This document shows, one piece after another, positions 18,039-27,797 of a DNA stretch of 48,347 nucleotides. The DNA comes from Nitrosomonadales bacterium (GTDB lineage: Bacteria > Pseudomonadota > Gammaproteobacteria > Burkholderiales > Gallionellaceae), in contig JACRED010000044.1 in NCBI GenBank assembly GCA_016218415.1, positions 1 through 48,347 on the forward strand, written 5' to 3'. The first letter of the stretch is position 1. The number at the start of each line of letters is the position of its first letter. The notes beneath the pieces are model-generated. The model saw only the letters and a program-made list of their open reading frames with translations, made no database searches and was not told the origin of the DNA. A program made the position numbers and the translations under genes.

Positions 18039-19821
18039 TGCCCTTGAGCAGCGCGGCGTGATAGGCCAGCAACTGCACCGGTATCGAATGCAGAATCGGT
18101 GACAGCAGGCCCACGTGGCGCGGAGTGCGGATGACATGCACGCCTTCGCTTTCGGTGAAATGGCTGTCCAGGTCGGCAAACACGTACACCTGACCGCCGC
18201 GCGCGCGGACTTCCTGCATGTTGGACTTCACTTTCTCCAGCAGCGCGTCGTTGGGCGCGATCACCACCACCGGCATTTCCTCGTCCACCAGCGCCAGCGG
18301 GCCGTGCTTGAGTTCGCCCGCCGGATAGGCTTCGGCGTGGATGTAGGAAATTTCCTTGAGTTTCAACGCCCCTTCCAGCGCGATTGGGTAATGGATGCCG
18401 CGCCCGAGGAATAGCGCGTGTTGCTTGGTGGCAAAGGCTTTGGCCCATTCGCAGATCTGCGGTTCGAGGTTGAGCGCGTGCTGCACGCTGGCGGGAATCT
18501 GGCGCAGCGATTCCAGCATCGTGTGCTCCTGCGCCAAGTCCAGCAGGCCGCGCTGCTTGGCCAGCGTGGCCGCGAGGATGAACAGCGCGACCAGTTGCGT
18601 GGTGAAGGCTTTGGTGGAGGCCACGCCGATCTCGGCGCCGGCGCGGGTGTAGAACACCAGTTTGGAGGCGCGCGGTATCGCGCTTTCCTGCACGTTGCAG
18701 ATCGACAGCGTCTGCGTCTGGCCTAGCGACTTGGCGTGCTTCAGCGCCTCCATCGTGTCCAGCGTCTCGCCGGATTGCGAGATGGTGACGATCAGCTGGC
18801 GCGGGTTCGGCACCGAGATGCGGTAGCGGTATTCGCTGGCGATCTCCACCGAGGTGGGCAGCCTGGCGATGCTTTCCAACCAATACTTCGCGGTGAGCCC
18901 GGCGTAATAACTGGTACCTGCGGCGAGGACCAATATCGAGTCTATTTCGCGAAAAGTCTCCGCGGCCTGCACACCGAACAATTCGACCTCGAAGCCGTTG
19001 CTGTCTATCACCGCTTCGATGCTGTCGGTGAGCGCGCGCGGCTGCTCATGGATCTCCTTCTGCATGAAGTGGCTGTATGGCCCCAGTTCCAGCGAGGCCA
19101 GCGATACATCGCTGACATGCACCGGGCGTTCGATTTTTTTCCCGTTGCGGTCAAGCAGCGTGATGCCGTCGCGGGTGAGCAATGCGGAATCGCCGTCTTC
19201 CAGATAGATCACCCGGCGCGTGGCGGACAGCAGCGCCGATACATCCGACGCGATGAAATTCCCGCCCTCGCCCAGGCCAACCAGCAGCGGGCATCCCATG
19301 CGCGCGCACACCATCTGATCCGGCGCAAACCGCGAGATGACTGCGATGGCATAGGCGCCGGTCAGCTCCGCGGTGGCCTGCCGCGTCGCCGCAAACAAAT
19401 CCCTGCTCTTCTGGTAGTAGTGATGGATCAGGTGTGCGATGACCTCGGTGTCGGTCTGCGACTCGAACACATAGCCCATCTGTTTCAGGCGTGCGCGCTG
19501 TTCCTCGTGGTTTTCGATGATGCCGTTGTGCACCACGGCGATGTCGCCGCTGGAGACATGCGGGTGCGCATTGGATTCGGTGACCCCGCCGTGCGTCGCC
19601 CAGCGCGTGTGGCCGATACCGGTCGTGCCGGTGAGGTGTTCCTGATCGGCACGGCCCTGCATCTCGGCGACCCGGCCCACGGCGCGCACGCGGCGGATAT
19701 TGCCGCCGTCCAGCACCGCCACACCGGCGGAGTCATATCCGCGATACTCCAGACGGCTCAGACCCTCGATCAACAACGGCACCACATTGCGTTGCGCGAC
19801 AGCGCCTACGATTCCGCACAT
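17989..19821 (-). CDS. glmS: Glutamine-fructose-6-phosphate aminotransferase
   Basis: GlmS of 610 residues. It makes glucosamine-6-phosphate from fructose-6-phosphate and glutamine, the first step to UDP-GlcNAc. Cys2 of [12 protein letters not shown] is the glutaminase nucleophile after Met removal. [19 protein letters not shown] and [13 protein letters not shown] mark the glutaminase domain. Two SIS domains follow ([37 protein letters not shown]). The C-terminus [12 protein letters not shown] is the strongly conserved tail. It lies 16 bp after glmU, with AAGGAAAG before the start. That gap leaves no room for a glmS ribozyme. Confidence 0.98.
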   Translation of the reverse strand: MCGIVGAVAQRNVVPLLIEGLSRLEYRGYDSAGVAVLDGGNIRRVRAVGRVAEMQGRADQEHLTGTTGIGHTRWATHGGVTESNAHPHVSSGDIAVVHNGIIENHEEQRARLKQMGYVFESQTDTEVIAHLIHHYYQKSRDLFAATRQATAELTGAYAIAVISRFAPDQMVCARMGCPLLVGLGEGGNFIASDVSALLSATRRVIYLEDGDSALLTRDGITLLDRNGKKIERPVHVSDVSLASLELGPYSHFMQKEIHEQPRALTDSIEAVIDSNGFEVELFGVQAAETFREIDSILVLAAGTSYYAGLTAKYWLESIARLPTSVEIASEYRYRISVPNPRQLIVTISQSGETLDTMEALKHAKSLGQTQTLSICNVQESAIPRASKLVFYTRAGAEIGVASTKAFTTQLVALFILAATLAKQRGLLDLAQEHTMLESLRQIPASVQHALNLEPQICEWAKAFATKQHALFLGRGIHYPIALEGALKLKEISYIHAEAYPAGELKHGPLALVDEEMPVVVIAPNDALLEKVKSNMQEVRARGGQVYVFADLDSHFTESEGVHVIRTPRHVGLLSPILHSIPVQLLAYHAALLKGTDVDKPRNLAKSVTVE

Positions 19822-19837
19822 ATTATTTTCGCTTTCC

Positions 19838-21202
19838 TTACTTCTTCGTTTTCTGTGGCCGCTTCCAGCCGCTGACGGTTAGTTGTTTGCTGCGTGACAG
19901 CGTCAGCTCGCCTTCCGGCACTTCGCGCGTGATCGTGGAACCCGCGCCTATCGTCGCGCCGCGCTTGACGGTCACCGGCGCGACCAGTTGCGTGTCCGAG
20001 CCGATGAACACATCGTCCTCGATGATGGTGCGGTGCTTGTTCGCGCCGTCGTAATTGCAGGTAATCGTGCCCGCGCCGATATTCACGCGGCTGCCGACGG
20101 TACTGTCGCCGATGTAACTGAGATGGTTGGCCTTGCTGCTCGCCGCGATCTCGCTGTTTTTCACTTCGACGAAATTGCCGATATGCACCCCGTCGTGCAG
20201 CTTCGTGCCGGGACGCAGCCGCGCATAGGGGCCGATATGGCAGTCGGCGCCGACTTCGCTGCTGTCGATATGGCTGTAGGGGGCGATGTCCGTGCCTGCG
20301 GCGATGGTCGCATTCCTGAGCACACTGTATGCGCCCACCCGCACGTTGTTGCCCAGCGTTACATCGCCCTCGAAGATGCAGCCGACATCGATCTCGACAT
20401 CGCGTCCGCAGCTCAACTTGCCGCGCACATCGATGCGCGCATGGTCGGCCAGCGTCACGCCCTGCACCAGCAGGCGCGATGCCTCCACCAGCTGCCATGT
20501 GCGTTCCAGCATCACCAGTTGCGACTTGCTGTTGACCCCGTGTATCTCCCATTCGTTGGCCGGCTGCACGGTGTGCACTGCAATGCCCTGCTGCACCGCC
20601 ATGCCGACGATGTCGGTGAGGTAGTACTCGCCCTGCGAATTGTTGTTCTGTAATCTGCCCAGCCATACGCGCAGCTGCCTGGTGGGGATCAGCATGATGC
20701 CGGTATTCACTTCGCGTATCTCGCGCTGCTCGGGCGTTGCATCCTTCTCCTCGACGATGCGCTGCACATCGCCCTGCGCATCGCGCACGATGCGCCCGTA
20801 GCCGGCTGGGTTGGGCAGGTTCACGGTCAGCAGCACCAGGCCCGCGCCCGCCTGCTGCATCTGGTGCAGCGTGCTGTGCTGGATCAGCGGCACATCGCCG
20901 TACAACACCAGTGTCTGGCTGTCGTCGGCAAGGTGCGGCAATGCCTGTTGCACCGCATGTCCGGTGCCGAGCTGCGGTTCCTGAATCACGAACTTCGCCG
21001 CGTATTGCTGCATTGCATTGGGCACCGCCTCGCCGCCATGCCCGTACACCACGCAGATCTGCTGTGGCTTGAGCAGCGACGCGCAATCCAGCACATGCTG
21101 GACCAGCGGCCTGCCCGCCAGCGCGTGCAACACCTTGGGCTGGTCGGAATGCATGCGCGTGCCTTTTCCGGCAGCGAGGATGACGATGTTCAACGGGGTC
21201 AT
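19838..21202 (-). CDS. glmU: Bifunctional GlmU: GlcN-1-P acetyltransferase and GlcNAc-1-P uridyltransferase
   Basis: GlmU of 454 residues, which makes UDP-GlcNAc for peptidoglycan and LPS. The N-terminal uridyltransferase has [27 protein letters not shown] and EVNTGIM. The left-handed beta-helix acetyltransferase starts near residue 250 and shows hexapeptide repeats and the acetyl-CoA region [24 protein letters not shown]. It is the first gene of glmU-glmS, so both ends of the UDP-GlcNAc pathway are made together. A TATAAT hexamer lies about 24 bp upstream of the start. Confidence 0.98.
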   Translation of the reverse strand: MTPLNIVILAAGKGTRMHSDQPKVLHALAGRPLVQHVLDCASLLKPQQICVVYGHGGEAVPNAMQQYAAKFVIQEPQLGTGHAVQQALPHLADDSQTLVLYGDVPLIQHSTLHQMQQAGAGLVLLTVNLPNPAGYGRIVRDAQGDVQRIVEEKDATPEQREIREVNTGIMLIPTRQLRVWLGRLQNNNSQGEYYLTDIVGMAVQQGIAVHTVQPANEWEIHGVNSKSQLVMLERTWQLVEASRLLVQGVTLADHARIDVRGKLSCGRDVEIDVGCIFEGDVTLGNNVRVGAYSVLRNATIAAGTDIAPYSHIDSSEVGADCHIGPYARLRPGTKLHDGVHIGNFVEVKNSEIAASSKANHLSYIGDSTVGSRVNIGAGTITCNYDGANKHRTIIEDDVFIGSDTQLVAPVTVKRGATIGAGSTITREVPEGELTLSRSKQLTVSGWKRPQKTKK

Positions 21203-21225
21203 GTTCGGCTTTCTGAAGATGGCGG

Positions 21226-21231
21226 ATTATA
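21226..21231 (-). promoter_or_regulatory. Possible -10 box for glmU-glmS
   Basis: Perfect TATAAT on the minus strand, about 24 bp before the glmU ATG. No good -35 hexamer lies 16-18 bp upstream, so this is a suggestion only. Confidence 0.4.
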
Positions 21232-21271
21232 AACAAAAGCGGGCAAGCGGCGCGCGGTTAACTTCCGGCAA

Positions 21272-22330
21272 TCAGCCGCCGCGTGCTTGCTGACCCGTTT
21301 CGCCGGTGCCCGGCCGCATGCCGCGGGTTGCCGCACAGCATTCGCCGACCAGCGCCGGACCGCGATAGATCAGGCCGCTGTATATCTGCACCAGCGATGC
21401 GCCCGCCTTGATTTTTTCCACCGCATCCGCGCCGCTCAATATGCCGCCCACGCCGATGATAGGCAACGCGCCCTGCAGTTCGGCGGCGAGTTGGCGGATC
21501 ACGGCGGTGGATTTGTCGCGCACCGGCGCGCCGGACAGGCCGCCTGTTTCATCGCCATGCGGCAGATGTGCCACGCCCTCGCGCGACAGCGTGGTGTTGG
21601 TGGCGATCACGCCGTCTATGCGGTGCTTGATCAGCAGCGCGGCGATCTGGGCAATCTGTTCGCCCTCCATATCGGGTGCGATCTTCAGCGCGATGGGCAC
21701 ATATTTGCCGTGCAGGTCGGCCAGCTTTTGCTGTTCGGCCTTGAGCAGCGCGAGCAGCTTGTCCAGCGCGTCTTCGCCCTGCAACTGGCGCAGGTTCTTG
21801 GTGTTGGGCGAGGAGATGTTGACGGTGACGTAGCTGGCGTGTGCATACACTTTACGCAGGCAGATCAGGTAATCGTCTGCGGCGTTTTCGATCGGCGTGG
21901 CGGCGTTCTTGCCGATGTTGATGCCGAGGATACCCTTGTACTTGGCGCGCCTGACGTTTTCGACCAGCTTGTCCACGCCGTCGTTGTTGAAGCCCATGCG
22001 GTTGATGATGGCCTGCGCTTCGGGCAGGCGGAACATGCGCGGCCCGGGGTTGCCGGGCTGGGGCAGCGGGGTGATGGTGCCGATCTCGATGTAGCCGAAG
22101 CCGAGCGCGGCGAGTCCGTCTATGCAGTCGCCGTTCTTGTCGAGTCCTGCGGCAAGGCCGACCGGGTTGGGGAAGGTCAGCCCCATCACGACGCGCGGAT
22201 CGTCAGCCGGGCGCGGCGCGATGATGCCGCTCAAACCCAGCGTACGGGCCATTCTCAGGCTGTCCAGGGTGAGGTGGTGCGCCGTTTCCGGGTCGAGCCG
22301 GAACAAGGCGGGACGCAACAATGAATACAT
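21272..22330 (-). CDS. pyrD: Dihydroorotate dehydrogenase (quinone), class 2
   Basis: PyrD of 352 residues from ATG 22330 ([19 protein letters not shown]). It oxidises dihydroorotate and passes electrons to quinone at the inner membrane; FMN is the cofactor. The N-terminal helix typical of class 2 is present, then [39 protein letters not shown] with the catalytic Ser, and the C-terminal [26 protein letters not shown]. The open frame runs to 22423, but those codons lie inside the next gene's end and lack similarity. It is the last gene of the aat-bpt operon, 1 bp after the preceding stop. Confidence 0.97.
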   Translation of the reverse strand: MYSLLRPALFRLDPETAHHLTLDSLRMARTLGLSGIIAPRPADDPRVVMGLTFPNPVGLAAGLDKNGDCIDGLAALGFGYIEIGTITPLPQPGNPGPRMFRLPEAQAIINRMGFNNDGVDKLVENVRRAKYKGILGINIGKNAATPIENAADDYLICLRKVYAHASYVTVNISSPNTKNLRQLQGEDALDKLLALLKAEQQKLADLHGKYVPIALKIAPDMEGEQIAQIAALLIKHRIDGVIATNTTLSREGVAHLPHGDETGGLSGAPVRDKSTAVIRQLAAELQGALPIIGVGGILSGADAVEKIKAGASLVQIYSGLIYRGPALVGECCAATRGMRPGTGETGQQARGG

Positions 22331-22331
22331 T

Positions 22332-23237
22332 TCAGTTCTTTCTGGATACGACAGGAATGGGAAACTTCTTTTTCTTGAACAGTTCAGTGCGCTGTTTGCC
22401 GCGCCAGTGTTCCGCGACGACATCGCCCAGCTGCAGGCATAACAAGCCGAATGCAGCGTAGCCCAGTTGATCGAATAGCGGGTTGGGCAGGTTGATGGCC
22501 AACAGGCCGCCGTTCGCGTGATAGGACATGGTGAAAAAATTGCCGACGATCACGCCCGCCAGCGCCGAGCACAGCACGCGTCCCCAGTCACCCGATCTCA
22601 GCCCGGAGAAGACCGTGCTCTCGTGCCACAGCAGTTGCAGGGCGACGAGCAGCAACAACGGTGCTGCCCACAGCAACCAGAACAGCTGCACAGGCCAAGC
22701 CGTGCCGCCGAGCAGGCCGAATACGGTCAGCACTGCCAGGATCAAGGCCAGTTTCTCGGCATCGGGCGAAGGGACGGGCTTGCCGCGCGCCAGGCGCTTG
22801 AGCAGACCGGGAAACGAGCCGAGCAGGGCACGGGTGCACAGCACTGCCGGCACCAGCAAGGCGAACAGCGGGGTGTACAGCAGAAACTGCATCAGCGGGT
22901 TCCCGGTCTGGGTGGTCCAGCTCGCCACGAACGCATTGAGGTAGGTCAGCAGCCAGACCAGCGCAGCGCCCGCCCCCGCCATCCACAGGAAGTATTTGCG
23001 CTGCAGATCGAGCGGGCTGTTGCCGCTGAGTAATCTGATGATGTGATTGACGAGCAGCAGGTAACCGAAGGACAGCAATGTGGTGAGCAGGATCGCGGGC
23101 GGATTGACGATGGCGGCATCGCCCTGCGCAGACGGATCGTTGAACGGCAGCGCGCCCCATTCCGCACCGCTGATGAATAATCCGGCCAGCGGCAACAACA
23201 GCAGTGCAAATACAAAAATTCCCAGACGCGTCTTCAT
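22332..23237 (-). CDS. Unrecognised multi-pass membrane protein
   Basis: Protein of 301 residues that I do not recognise. About eight hydrophobic segments are seen (near residues 5-25, 47-66, 87-110, 118-140, 163-182, 185-205, 225-243, 258-275), with a positively charged C-terminal tail ([23 protein letters not shown]). The first segment could be an uncleaved signal anchor. It starts by a 4-nt overlap (ATGA) with bpt and ends 1 bp before pyrD, so it is made with the N-degron transferases. No catalytic motif is visible. Confidence 0.8.
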   Translation of the reverse strand: MKTRLGIFVFALLLLPLAGLFISGAEWGALPFNDPSAQGDAAIVNPPAILLTTLLSFGYLLLVNHIIRLLSGNSPLDLQRKYFLWMAGAGAALVWLLTYLNAFVASWTTQTGNPLMQFLLYTPLFALLVPAVLCTRALLGSFPGLLKRLARGKPVPSPDAEKLALILAVLTVFGLLGGTAWPVQLFWLLWAAPLLLLVALQLLWHESTVFSGLRSGDWGRVLCSALAGVIVGNFFTMSYHANGGLLAINLPNPLFDQLGYAAFGLLCLQLGDVVAEHWRGKQRTELFKKKKFPIPVVSRKN

Positions 23238-23992
23238 GTTTTCCCTTCATCCAGGGTGCGCCAGACACCCTCCTGTAATCCCTGTGCCGGGCGGTAATCG
23301 GTTTTGTAAGCCATCTTGCGGCTGTCCTTGATCCAGTAGCCCAGATAGACGAAGTCCAGTTCGAGCTTGCGGCACAGCTCGAACTGCCACAGCACGTTAT
23401 AGACTCCCAGCCGCGCACGCGGCAGATCCGGATCGTAGAAGGTGTACACCGAGGACAAGCCATCGCCGAGCAGGTCGATGACACTGACCATGCGCAAAAT
23501 TCCCTGCCTGTCCTGAACCTGGTCGAAGGGCTCGCGAAATTCCACCAGCAGGGAATCGACATGGCTTTGCAGCAGGAAGTTCTGGTATGACTCGCGATCG
23601 TCATTGTCCATGCCGCCATTGGGATGCCGCGAACGCTGGTAGCGCTGGTAGAGCTCGTAATATTCGGCGCTGTCCTGCAACGCATGCGGCGTTGCCTCAA
23701 GGTGCGCATGTTGCCGCCATGCGCGGCGCTGCGAACGGTTAGGCACGAACTCTTTAACCGGCACGCGCAGCGGCACGCATGCCCGGCAATCATCGCAACG
23801 CGGACGATACGTGTAGGTGCCGCTGCGCCGGAAGCCATGCTGCACCAGCTCGGAATACACCGGCGCGCTGATCAGAAAGGCGGGGGTGGCGACCTGCGAG
23901 CGGGCCTGGACACCCGGCAGGTAACTGCAAGGGTACGGGGCAGTCAGATAGAAATGCAGCGCGGATAGCGGAATGTCGTTGAGTTGGCTCAT
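23234..23992 (-). CDS. bpt: Aspartate/glutamate leucyltransferase (Bpt/Ate family)
   Basis: Protein of 252 residues of the bacterial arginyl/leucyl-tRNA protein transferase family, which adds Leu to N-terminal Asp or Glu and so marks proteins for ClpS/ClpAP. Typical parts are [14 protein letters not shown], the Cys-rich [26 protein letters not shown] and [10 protein letters not shown]...YLGYWI. Residues 155-163 (PFDQVQDRQ) form an insert that homologues lack, inside EFRE-G-ILRMVS; it is encoded by a dispersed repeat. It overlaps aat and the membrane protein gene by 4 nt each. Confidence 0.94.
   Translation of the reverse strand: MSQLNDIPLSALHFYLTAPYPCSYLPGVQARSQVATPAFLISAPVYSELVQHGFRRSGTYTYRPRCDDCRACVPLRVPVKEFVPNRSQRRAWRQHAHLEATPHALQDSAEYYELYQRYQRSRHPNGGMDNDDRESYQNFLLQSHVDSLLVEFREPFDQVQDRQGILRMVSVIDLLGDGLSSVYTFYDPDLPRARLGVYNVLWQFELCRKLELDFVYLGYWIKDSRKMAYKTDYRPAQGLQEGVWRTLDEGKT
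23504..23530 (-). repeat. Short dispersed repeat inserted in frame in bpt
   Basis: The 27 bp code for nine residues where relatives have about one. On the minus strand they read CCCTTCGACCAGGTTCAGG and continue GACAGGC. This resembles the common proteobacterial interspersed sequence of the type CCCTTCGACAAGCTCAGG, known to me from general experience of such genomes. It differs from the repeat in uvrD and polA. Confidence 0.6.
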
Positions 23993-24684
23993 GAAAAAAG
24001 GTCGGTATCGAATTGCCAGCGGGTGACAGGCACACAGTGTACCAATTCCTGCAGTCTGGCGATAAATTCGGCGCGCGGAATTTCACGCGCGCCCAGCGAG
24101 GCCAGATGGGCGGTATTCATCTGGCAATCGATCATGCCGAATTGCCATCGCTCCAACTGCCTGGCGAGATGCGCCAGCGCGATCTTCGAGGCGTTGCTGG
24201 CCGTGCTGAACATCGATTCGCCGTAGAACATGCGTCCGATGCCGACACCGTATAAACCGCCCACGAGACAGCCTTCCCTCCACACTTCCACCGAATGCGC
24301 GCAGCCCGAGCGGTGCAGGGCGGTATATGCGGCGATCATGTCTTCATCTATCCAGGTGCCGCGCTGGCTGTCGCGCGGCGCAGCGCAGGCGCGCATGACC
24401 TGCTCGAAGGCGGTATCGCAGCGCAGCTGATAGCCAGTGCAGCGCAATTCTTTGGCCAGCGAACGCGAGGTTTTAAATTCGCCGGGGAAAAGCACCATGC
24501 GCGGGTCCGGACTCCACCACAGGACAGGGTCGCCGGGATTGAACCACGGGAATATTCCACGGCGATAGGCTTCCAGCAGTCGCGCGGCAGACAAGTCCCC
24601 GCCTGCCGCAAGCAAACCGTTGGGGTTGCGCAAAGCAAGCTCGACAGACGGGAAAGGGGCGTCACCGGTCAACCACGGAATCAA
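23989..24684 (-). CDS. aat: Leucyl/phenylalanyl-tRNA-protein transferase
   Basis: Aat of 231 residues. It moves Leu or Phe from tRNA to N-terminal Lys or Arg of proteins, creating N-degrons for ClpS. Family segments are [73 protein letters not shown] and [17 protein letters not shown]. It is the first gene of aat-bpt-membrane protein-pyrD. Having both transferases in one operon is common in proteobacteria. Confidence 0.97.
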   Translation of the reverse strand: MIPWLTGDAPFPSVELALRNPNGLLAAGGDLSAARLLEAYRRGIFPWFNPGDPVLWWSPDPRMVLFPGEFKTSRSLAKELRCTGYQLRCDTAFEQVMRACAAPRDSQRGTWIDEDMIAAYTALHRSGCAHSVEVWREGCLVGGLYGVGIGRMFYGESMFSTASNASKIALAHLARQLERWQFGMIDCQMNTAHLASLGAREIPRAEFIARLQELVHCVPVTRWQFDTDLFS

Positions 24685-24702
24685 GTCAGTCCTTTTAAAT
24701 AC

Positions 24703-24732
24703 TTGTTCATCGGGGGGATTTTGTGGTTATAT
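24703..24732 (+). promoter_or_regulatory. Possible promoter for the 24770 gene
   Basis: TTGTTC at 24703-24708 and TTATAT at 24727-24732, with 18 bp between them. The -35 is a partial match. A GAGGT ribosome site follows before ATG 24770. Confidence 0.35.
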
Positions 24733-24769
24733 TGGCACGAGTGCAAGTGACCATGCCCGCGAGGTAGAA

Positions 24770-26311
24770 ATGTTGACGACGTTTTTTGGCAAGAAATCCG
24801 AACACCCTCTGGCCGACATCAAGTCAGCGCAGTCCTTGATTGATGATTTGCCAAAAAATGACGCCTACAGATCGCTCGCGGATTTAACCGATCTGGTGGA
24901 GTCGCTGCATGAAAACGGCGATTTTAAACTGGATCACCAATTTGCCGTGCTGCGCTTGCTCGACGAGTCCGCGCAGCCATTCGTGCGGAAACTGGCGCGG
25001 GAATATTTTACGCCGTTCGAGATCAGCAAGTTTCAGGAAAACCGCCTGTGGATGGCGCTGAGCAATTGGTCGCATCGCATCGCCACCGCCTATTTCACCC
25101 TATTCTCCGCGTATTGCAACGGCGAGAAAGGCAGCGCTGCCATCAAGGCTCACCTGCCTTTGCTAGCCGCCCGCACCGTTCACGCGCTGATGTGGAAACT
25201 GAAATATGTCTGCGCGCACTATGGCAAGACCGATGAGACATTCTGGCCCAGTCTCCTTCAGCTATACAAACACGCCGAGCAGAATCAATATCTGGCCGCC
25301 CCGGTCAGCCTGTATTCCGGCTTTGCCGGTAACACGTCGGTGAAGCAGGAGCTGGGGCACCTGATGGTATGGCACGATGCCGGCCTGAGCGCCCTGAGTC
25401 CGATGTATATACACTTGACCGAGCGCCTCGTGGCCAACTATGGCGCGACGATAGACATACGCGTGCAGCTCGACCAGCACAGCCGCCTCTGTTTCGATTT
25501 GAACCGGCCTGCCGAGCCGACGCGTGTCAACGCGGGGGCCACCACCCATCCTTCCATGCGCTTCGTCGGCATGCCCGAGATGAAAGCCAAACTGGAAGAC
25601 CTGTTGAAGGTGCTGAATAAGGACATCGTGCCGAACGATATCAATCTGGGCGGCACGTATGACGCTGAAGTGCTCAAGGAGGCTGTACAGTATTTGCTGA
25701 ATTATGTGGTTGCGCCTCCGGTGCGACGCAATACGCGGCGCACCGCAGATGTCACGCTCAGTATAGTGAATGGCTTCGAGCAGGTTATCCAGAGCACCGA
25801 GGCATGGCTGGGGTTTGAAGAAGTCGAAAAAATGCATTGGGTGACCGAGGAGATCAGCGCGAATGGTTTCAGCTGCAAGATACCCGTAAAGGGAAGCGAG
25901 GGCATCGGCATCGGCAGTCTGCTCGGCATGCAGCCGGAAGGTGTCCCTCACTGGGGAGTGGCGGTGGTGCGGCGGCTGTTGCGCGACGACTCGGACCAAC
26001 TGCGCGTTGGCGCGGAAATATTGTCCACACAGGTCGCCAGCGTGATGCTGAACCAGAACAAAGTGGCAGGAGGAACGATGGAAAACGGGCAGTCCGCGCT
26101 ATGGCTATATTCCAGACAGAATGATACGACCGGCGAGGTGCAATTGCTGATGAGGGCCGATACCTTCTCCGCTGGCCGCAGCCTGCAAATCCATTTGAGC
26201 GGCAAGAATTATCTGCTGATGCCCAACGGGTTGCAGGAGAAGGGGCTGGACTACGATCTGGCGAAATTCCGTTTTGCCGTGCAGGAAGCGGCCTCGACCG
26301 AGGCGGTCTGA
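24770..26311 (+). CDS. Unrecognised protein, possible PilZ-like C-terminal domain
   Basis: Protein of 513 residues from ATG 24770 (MLTTFFGKKSEHPLADIKSAQ), with GAGGT just before it. No family is firmly recognised. The N-terminal 200 residues are helical, without a signal peptide or membrane segment. The C-terminal part has a beta-rich pattern, EISANGFSCKIP...IGSLLGMQP...HWGVAVVRRLLRDDSDQLRVGAEIL, that resembles the PilZ fold which binds c-di-GMP, but the RxxxR motif is not clear. The frame continues upstream to 24620 without similarity and into the region antisense to aat. The gene stands alone, convergent to the esterase. Confidence 0.8.
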   Translation: MLTTFFGKKSEHPLADIKSAQSLIDDLPKNDAYRSLADLTDLVESLHENGDFKLDHQFAVLRLLDESAQPFVRKLAREYFTPFEISKFQENRLWMALSNWSHRIATAYFTLFSAYCNGEKGSAAIKAHLPLLAARTVHALMWKLKYVCAHYGKTDETFWPSLLQLYKHAEQNQYLAAPVSLYSGFAGNTSVKQELGHLMVWHDAGLSALSPMYIHLTERLVANYGATIDIRVQLDQHSRLCFDLNRPAEPTRVNAGATTHPSMRFVGMPEMKAKLEDLLKVLNKDIVPNDINLGGTYDAEVLKEAVQYLLNYVVAPPVRRNTRRTADVTLSIVNGFEQVIQSTEAWLGFEEVEKMHWVTEEISANGFSCKIPVKGSEGIGIGSLLGMQPEGVPHWGVAVVRRLLRDDSDQLRVGAEILSTQVASVMLNQNKVAGGTMENGQSALWLYSRQNDTTGEVQLLMRADTFSAGRSLQIHLSGKNYLLMPNGLQEKGLDYDLAKFRFAVQEAASTEAV

Positions 26312-26339
26312 TCTTCCCGCCGCAGCAGAAAGACGCCCC

Positions 26340-27026
26340 CTATTTTATCCTGCTGGAAAGCCAGCCCTCGATGTCGCGCAACTCCGCGTCGCAAACCGAA
26401 TGCTGCATCGCGTAGTCATGCCATTCCACCCGATACCCCAACTCCAGCAATCTTTCCCTTGAAGCGACGCCCATCGCATAGGGTATGACCGGATCGCTGC
26501 GACCGTGAGCCATATAGATGGGTGTCGCCCTCGTGACATCCTGCATCTCTTGCCCGGCGCTGTTCACCAGTGGCAGGTACGTGGAAAGCGCCAGCACCCC
26601 GCCCAGCGGAACGCTTTGCCGCAATGCCGTGTGCAGCGCAATGGCGCCACCCTGGGAAAATCCGGCCAGGAAGATGTTGCCCGGCACGATGCCCTGCGCC
26701 ACTTCCCGCGCAAGCAGCGACTCCACGATGGCTTGGGAGGCGCGGATTCCCGCAGCATCCTGGTAAGCGTCGGATTCCGCCTGTGACCCTGCCGCAGTAG
26801 CCAGCTGGATGATGTCATACCACGCGCGCATCACGAACCCCCCGTTGATGGTGACGGGCCGCATCGGTGCGTGCGGGAAGATGTAGCGAACCGCCGCCGG
26901 CAGCGCCAGCTCGTCGGCCACCGGAACGAAATCATGCCCGTCCGCACCCAGACCATGCAACCAGATGATGCTGTATTGCGGATTCTTGCCGGTTTGCAGA
27001 ATGATGGGGGAAGGATTGCCGGCCAT
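26340..27026 (-). CDS. Carboxylesterase/phospholipase of the alpha/beta hydrolase family
   Basis: Protein of 228 residues of the bacterial carboxylesterase/acyl-protein thioesterase-like family. The HGLGADGHDF oxyanion segment, the nucleophile elbow GFSQGG, the acid in HGRSDPVIP and the His in YAMQHSVCDAE form a complete triad. No signal peptide is seen, so it is probably cytosolic. Substrates are usually short- to medium-chain esters. It starts 5 bp after the yjgA stop and is likely co-transcribed with it. Confidence 0.92.
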   Translation of the reverse strand: MAGNPSPIILQTGKNPQYSIIWLHGLGADGHDFVPVADELALPAAVRYIFPHAPMRPVTINGGFVMRAWYDIIQLATAAGSQAESDAYQDAAGIRASQAIVESLLAREVAQGIVPGNIFLAGFSQGGAIALHTALRQSVPLGGVLALSTYLPLVNSAGQEMQDVTRATPIYMAHGRSDPVIPYAMGVASRERLLELGYRVEWHDYAMQHSVCDAELRDIEGWLSSRIK

Positions 27027-27031
27027 TTTTG

Positions 27032-27733
27032 CTACTCGGATTCCGGGATGATTTCGCGCAGTACCTGATATATCTCGCGGTAATTTTTGGGAGGCTTCCC
27101 GGCTTCCATTTCCTTCTGCGCGTTGCGCACCAGTGTGCGCAAGCGCTGCGCGTCGGCCTCCGGGTGGGCGGCAAGCAACTCGGTCAACGCGCTGTCGTTT
27201 TCCATCAGCCGGTCACGCCAGCGCTCCAGTTGGTGCGTATACGCAATGTGCTGCTGCGACCGCCCCTTCCATACATCCAGTCTGGCGAGTATCGGCGCGG
27301 GATCGACATCGCGCATCAGTTTGCCGATGTACTGGAGCTGGCGGCGTTGCGCGCCGAATTTGTTGATGTTCTTCATCTCGCGTATCGCGTCGCGCAGGCT
27401 TTCCGGAATGTCGAGCTGCGCGAGCTGGTCCTTGCCGAGCTCGGTCAGTTCCTTGCCGAGATCGCGCAGCTCATGCATCTGCTTCTTGATCTTGGTCTTG
27501 CTGGGCGGCAGCTCTTCCTCGTCATCGACCACCGGCTGATTGCGCAAGCCGCGACCGCGCGCGGCGGGTTTGCCCGTTTTGGGGGCATGTGGCCGGATAA
27601 CTTCCACTTCACCGTCGTCATGCGACTCCTCGTCATGGATTTGTGCATCCTCATGCTCATCCTCGTCCTCGTCGTCTCCGAGATGAATATGCAGCGGTTC
27701 GTTTTCGTTGTGGTTTTTGTTGCGGGGATTCAT
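27032..27733 (-). CDS. yjgA: YjgA/DarP family ribosome-associated protein
   Basis: DUF615 protein of 233 residues; E. coli DarP assists late assembly of the 50S subunit. The family region starts near residue 75 (PPSKTKIKKQMHELRDLGKELTEL) and runs to the end with FGAQRRQLQYIGKLMR. The first 75 residues form an unusually long, very acidic tail (LGDDEDEDEHEDAQIHDEESHDDGEVEV, given here in part only by its D/E/H-rich character at 19-46) followed by a basic linker. It is divergent from pmbA with 64 bp between starts, a pairing that is conserved in proteobacteria. Confidence 0.93.
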   Translation of the reverse strand: MNPRNKNHNENEPLHIHLGDDEDEDEHEDAQIHDEESHDDGEVEVIRPHAPKTGKPAARGRGLRNQPVVDDEEELPPSKTKIKKQMHELRDLGKELTELGKDQLAQLDIPESLRDAIREMKNINKFGAQRRQLQYIGKLMRDVDPAPILARLDVWKGRSQQHIAYTHQLERWRDRLMENDSALTELLAAHPEADAQRLRTLVRNAQKEMEAGKPPKNYREIYQVLREIIPESE

Positions 27734-27738
27734 GGCAG

Positions 27739-27767
27739 TTAAGGTAACTTGGCGATGCTGCTATGAT
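27739..27767 (+). promoter_or_regulatory. Possible pmbA promoter
   Basis: TTAAGG at 27739-27744 and TATGAT at 27762-27767 with 17 bp between them, about 30 bp before the pmbA ATG. The -10 is good and the -35 weak. Confidence 0.4.
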
Positions 27768-27797
27768 ACCGCCTTTCGACTATCAACCGGTCTGCTT

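Noticed and set aside
19822..19837. glmS ribozyme/riboswitch
   Set aside because: Only 16 bp separate glmU and glmS, too short for the ribozyme; none is expected in this group.
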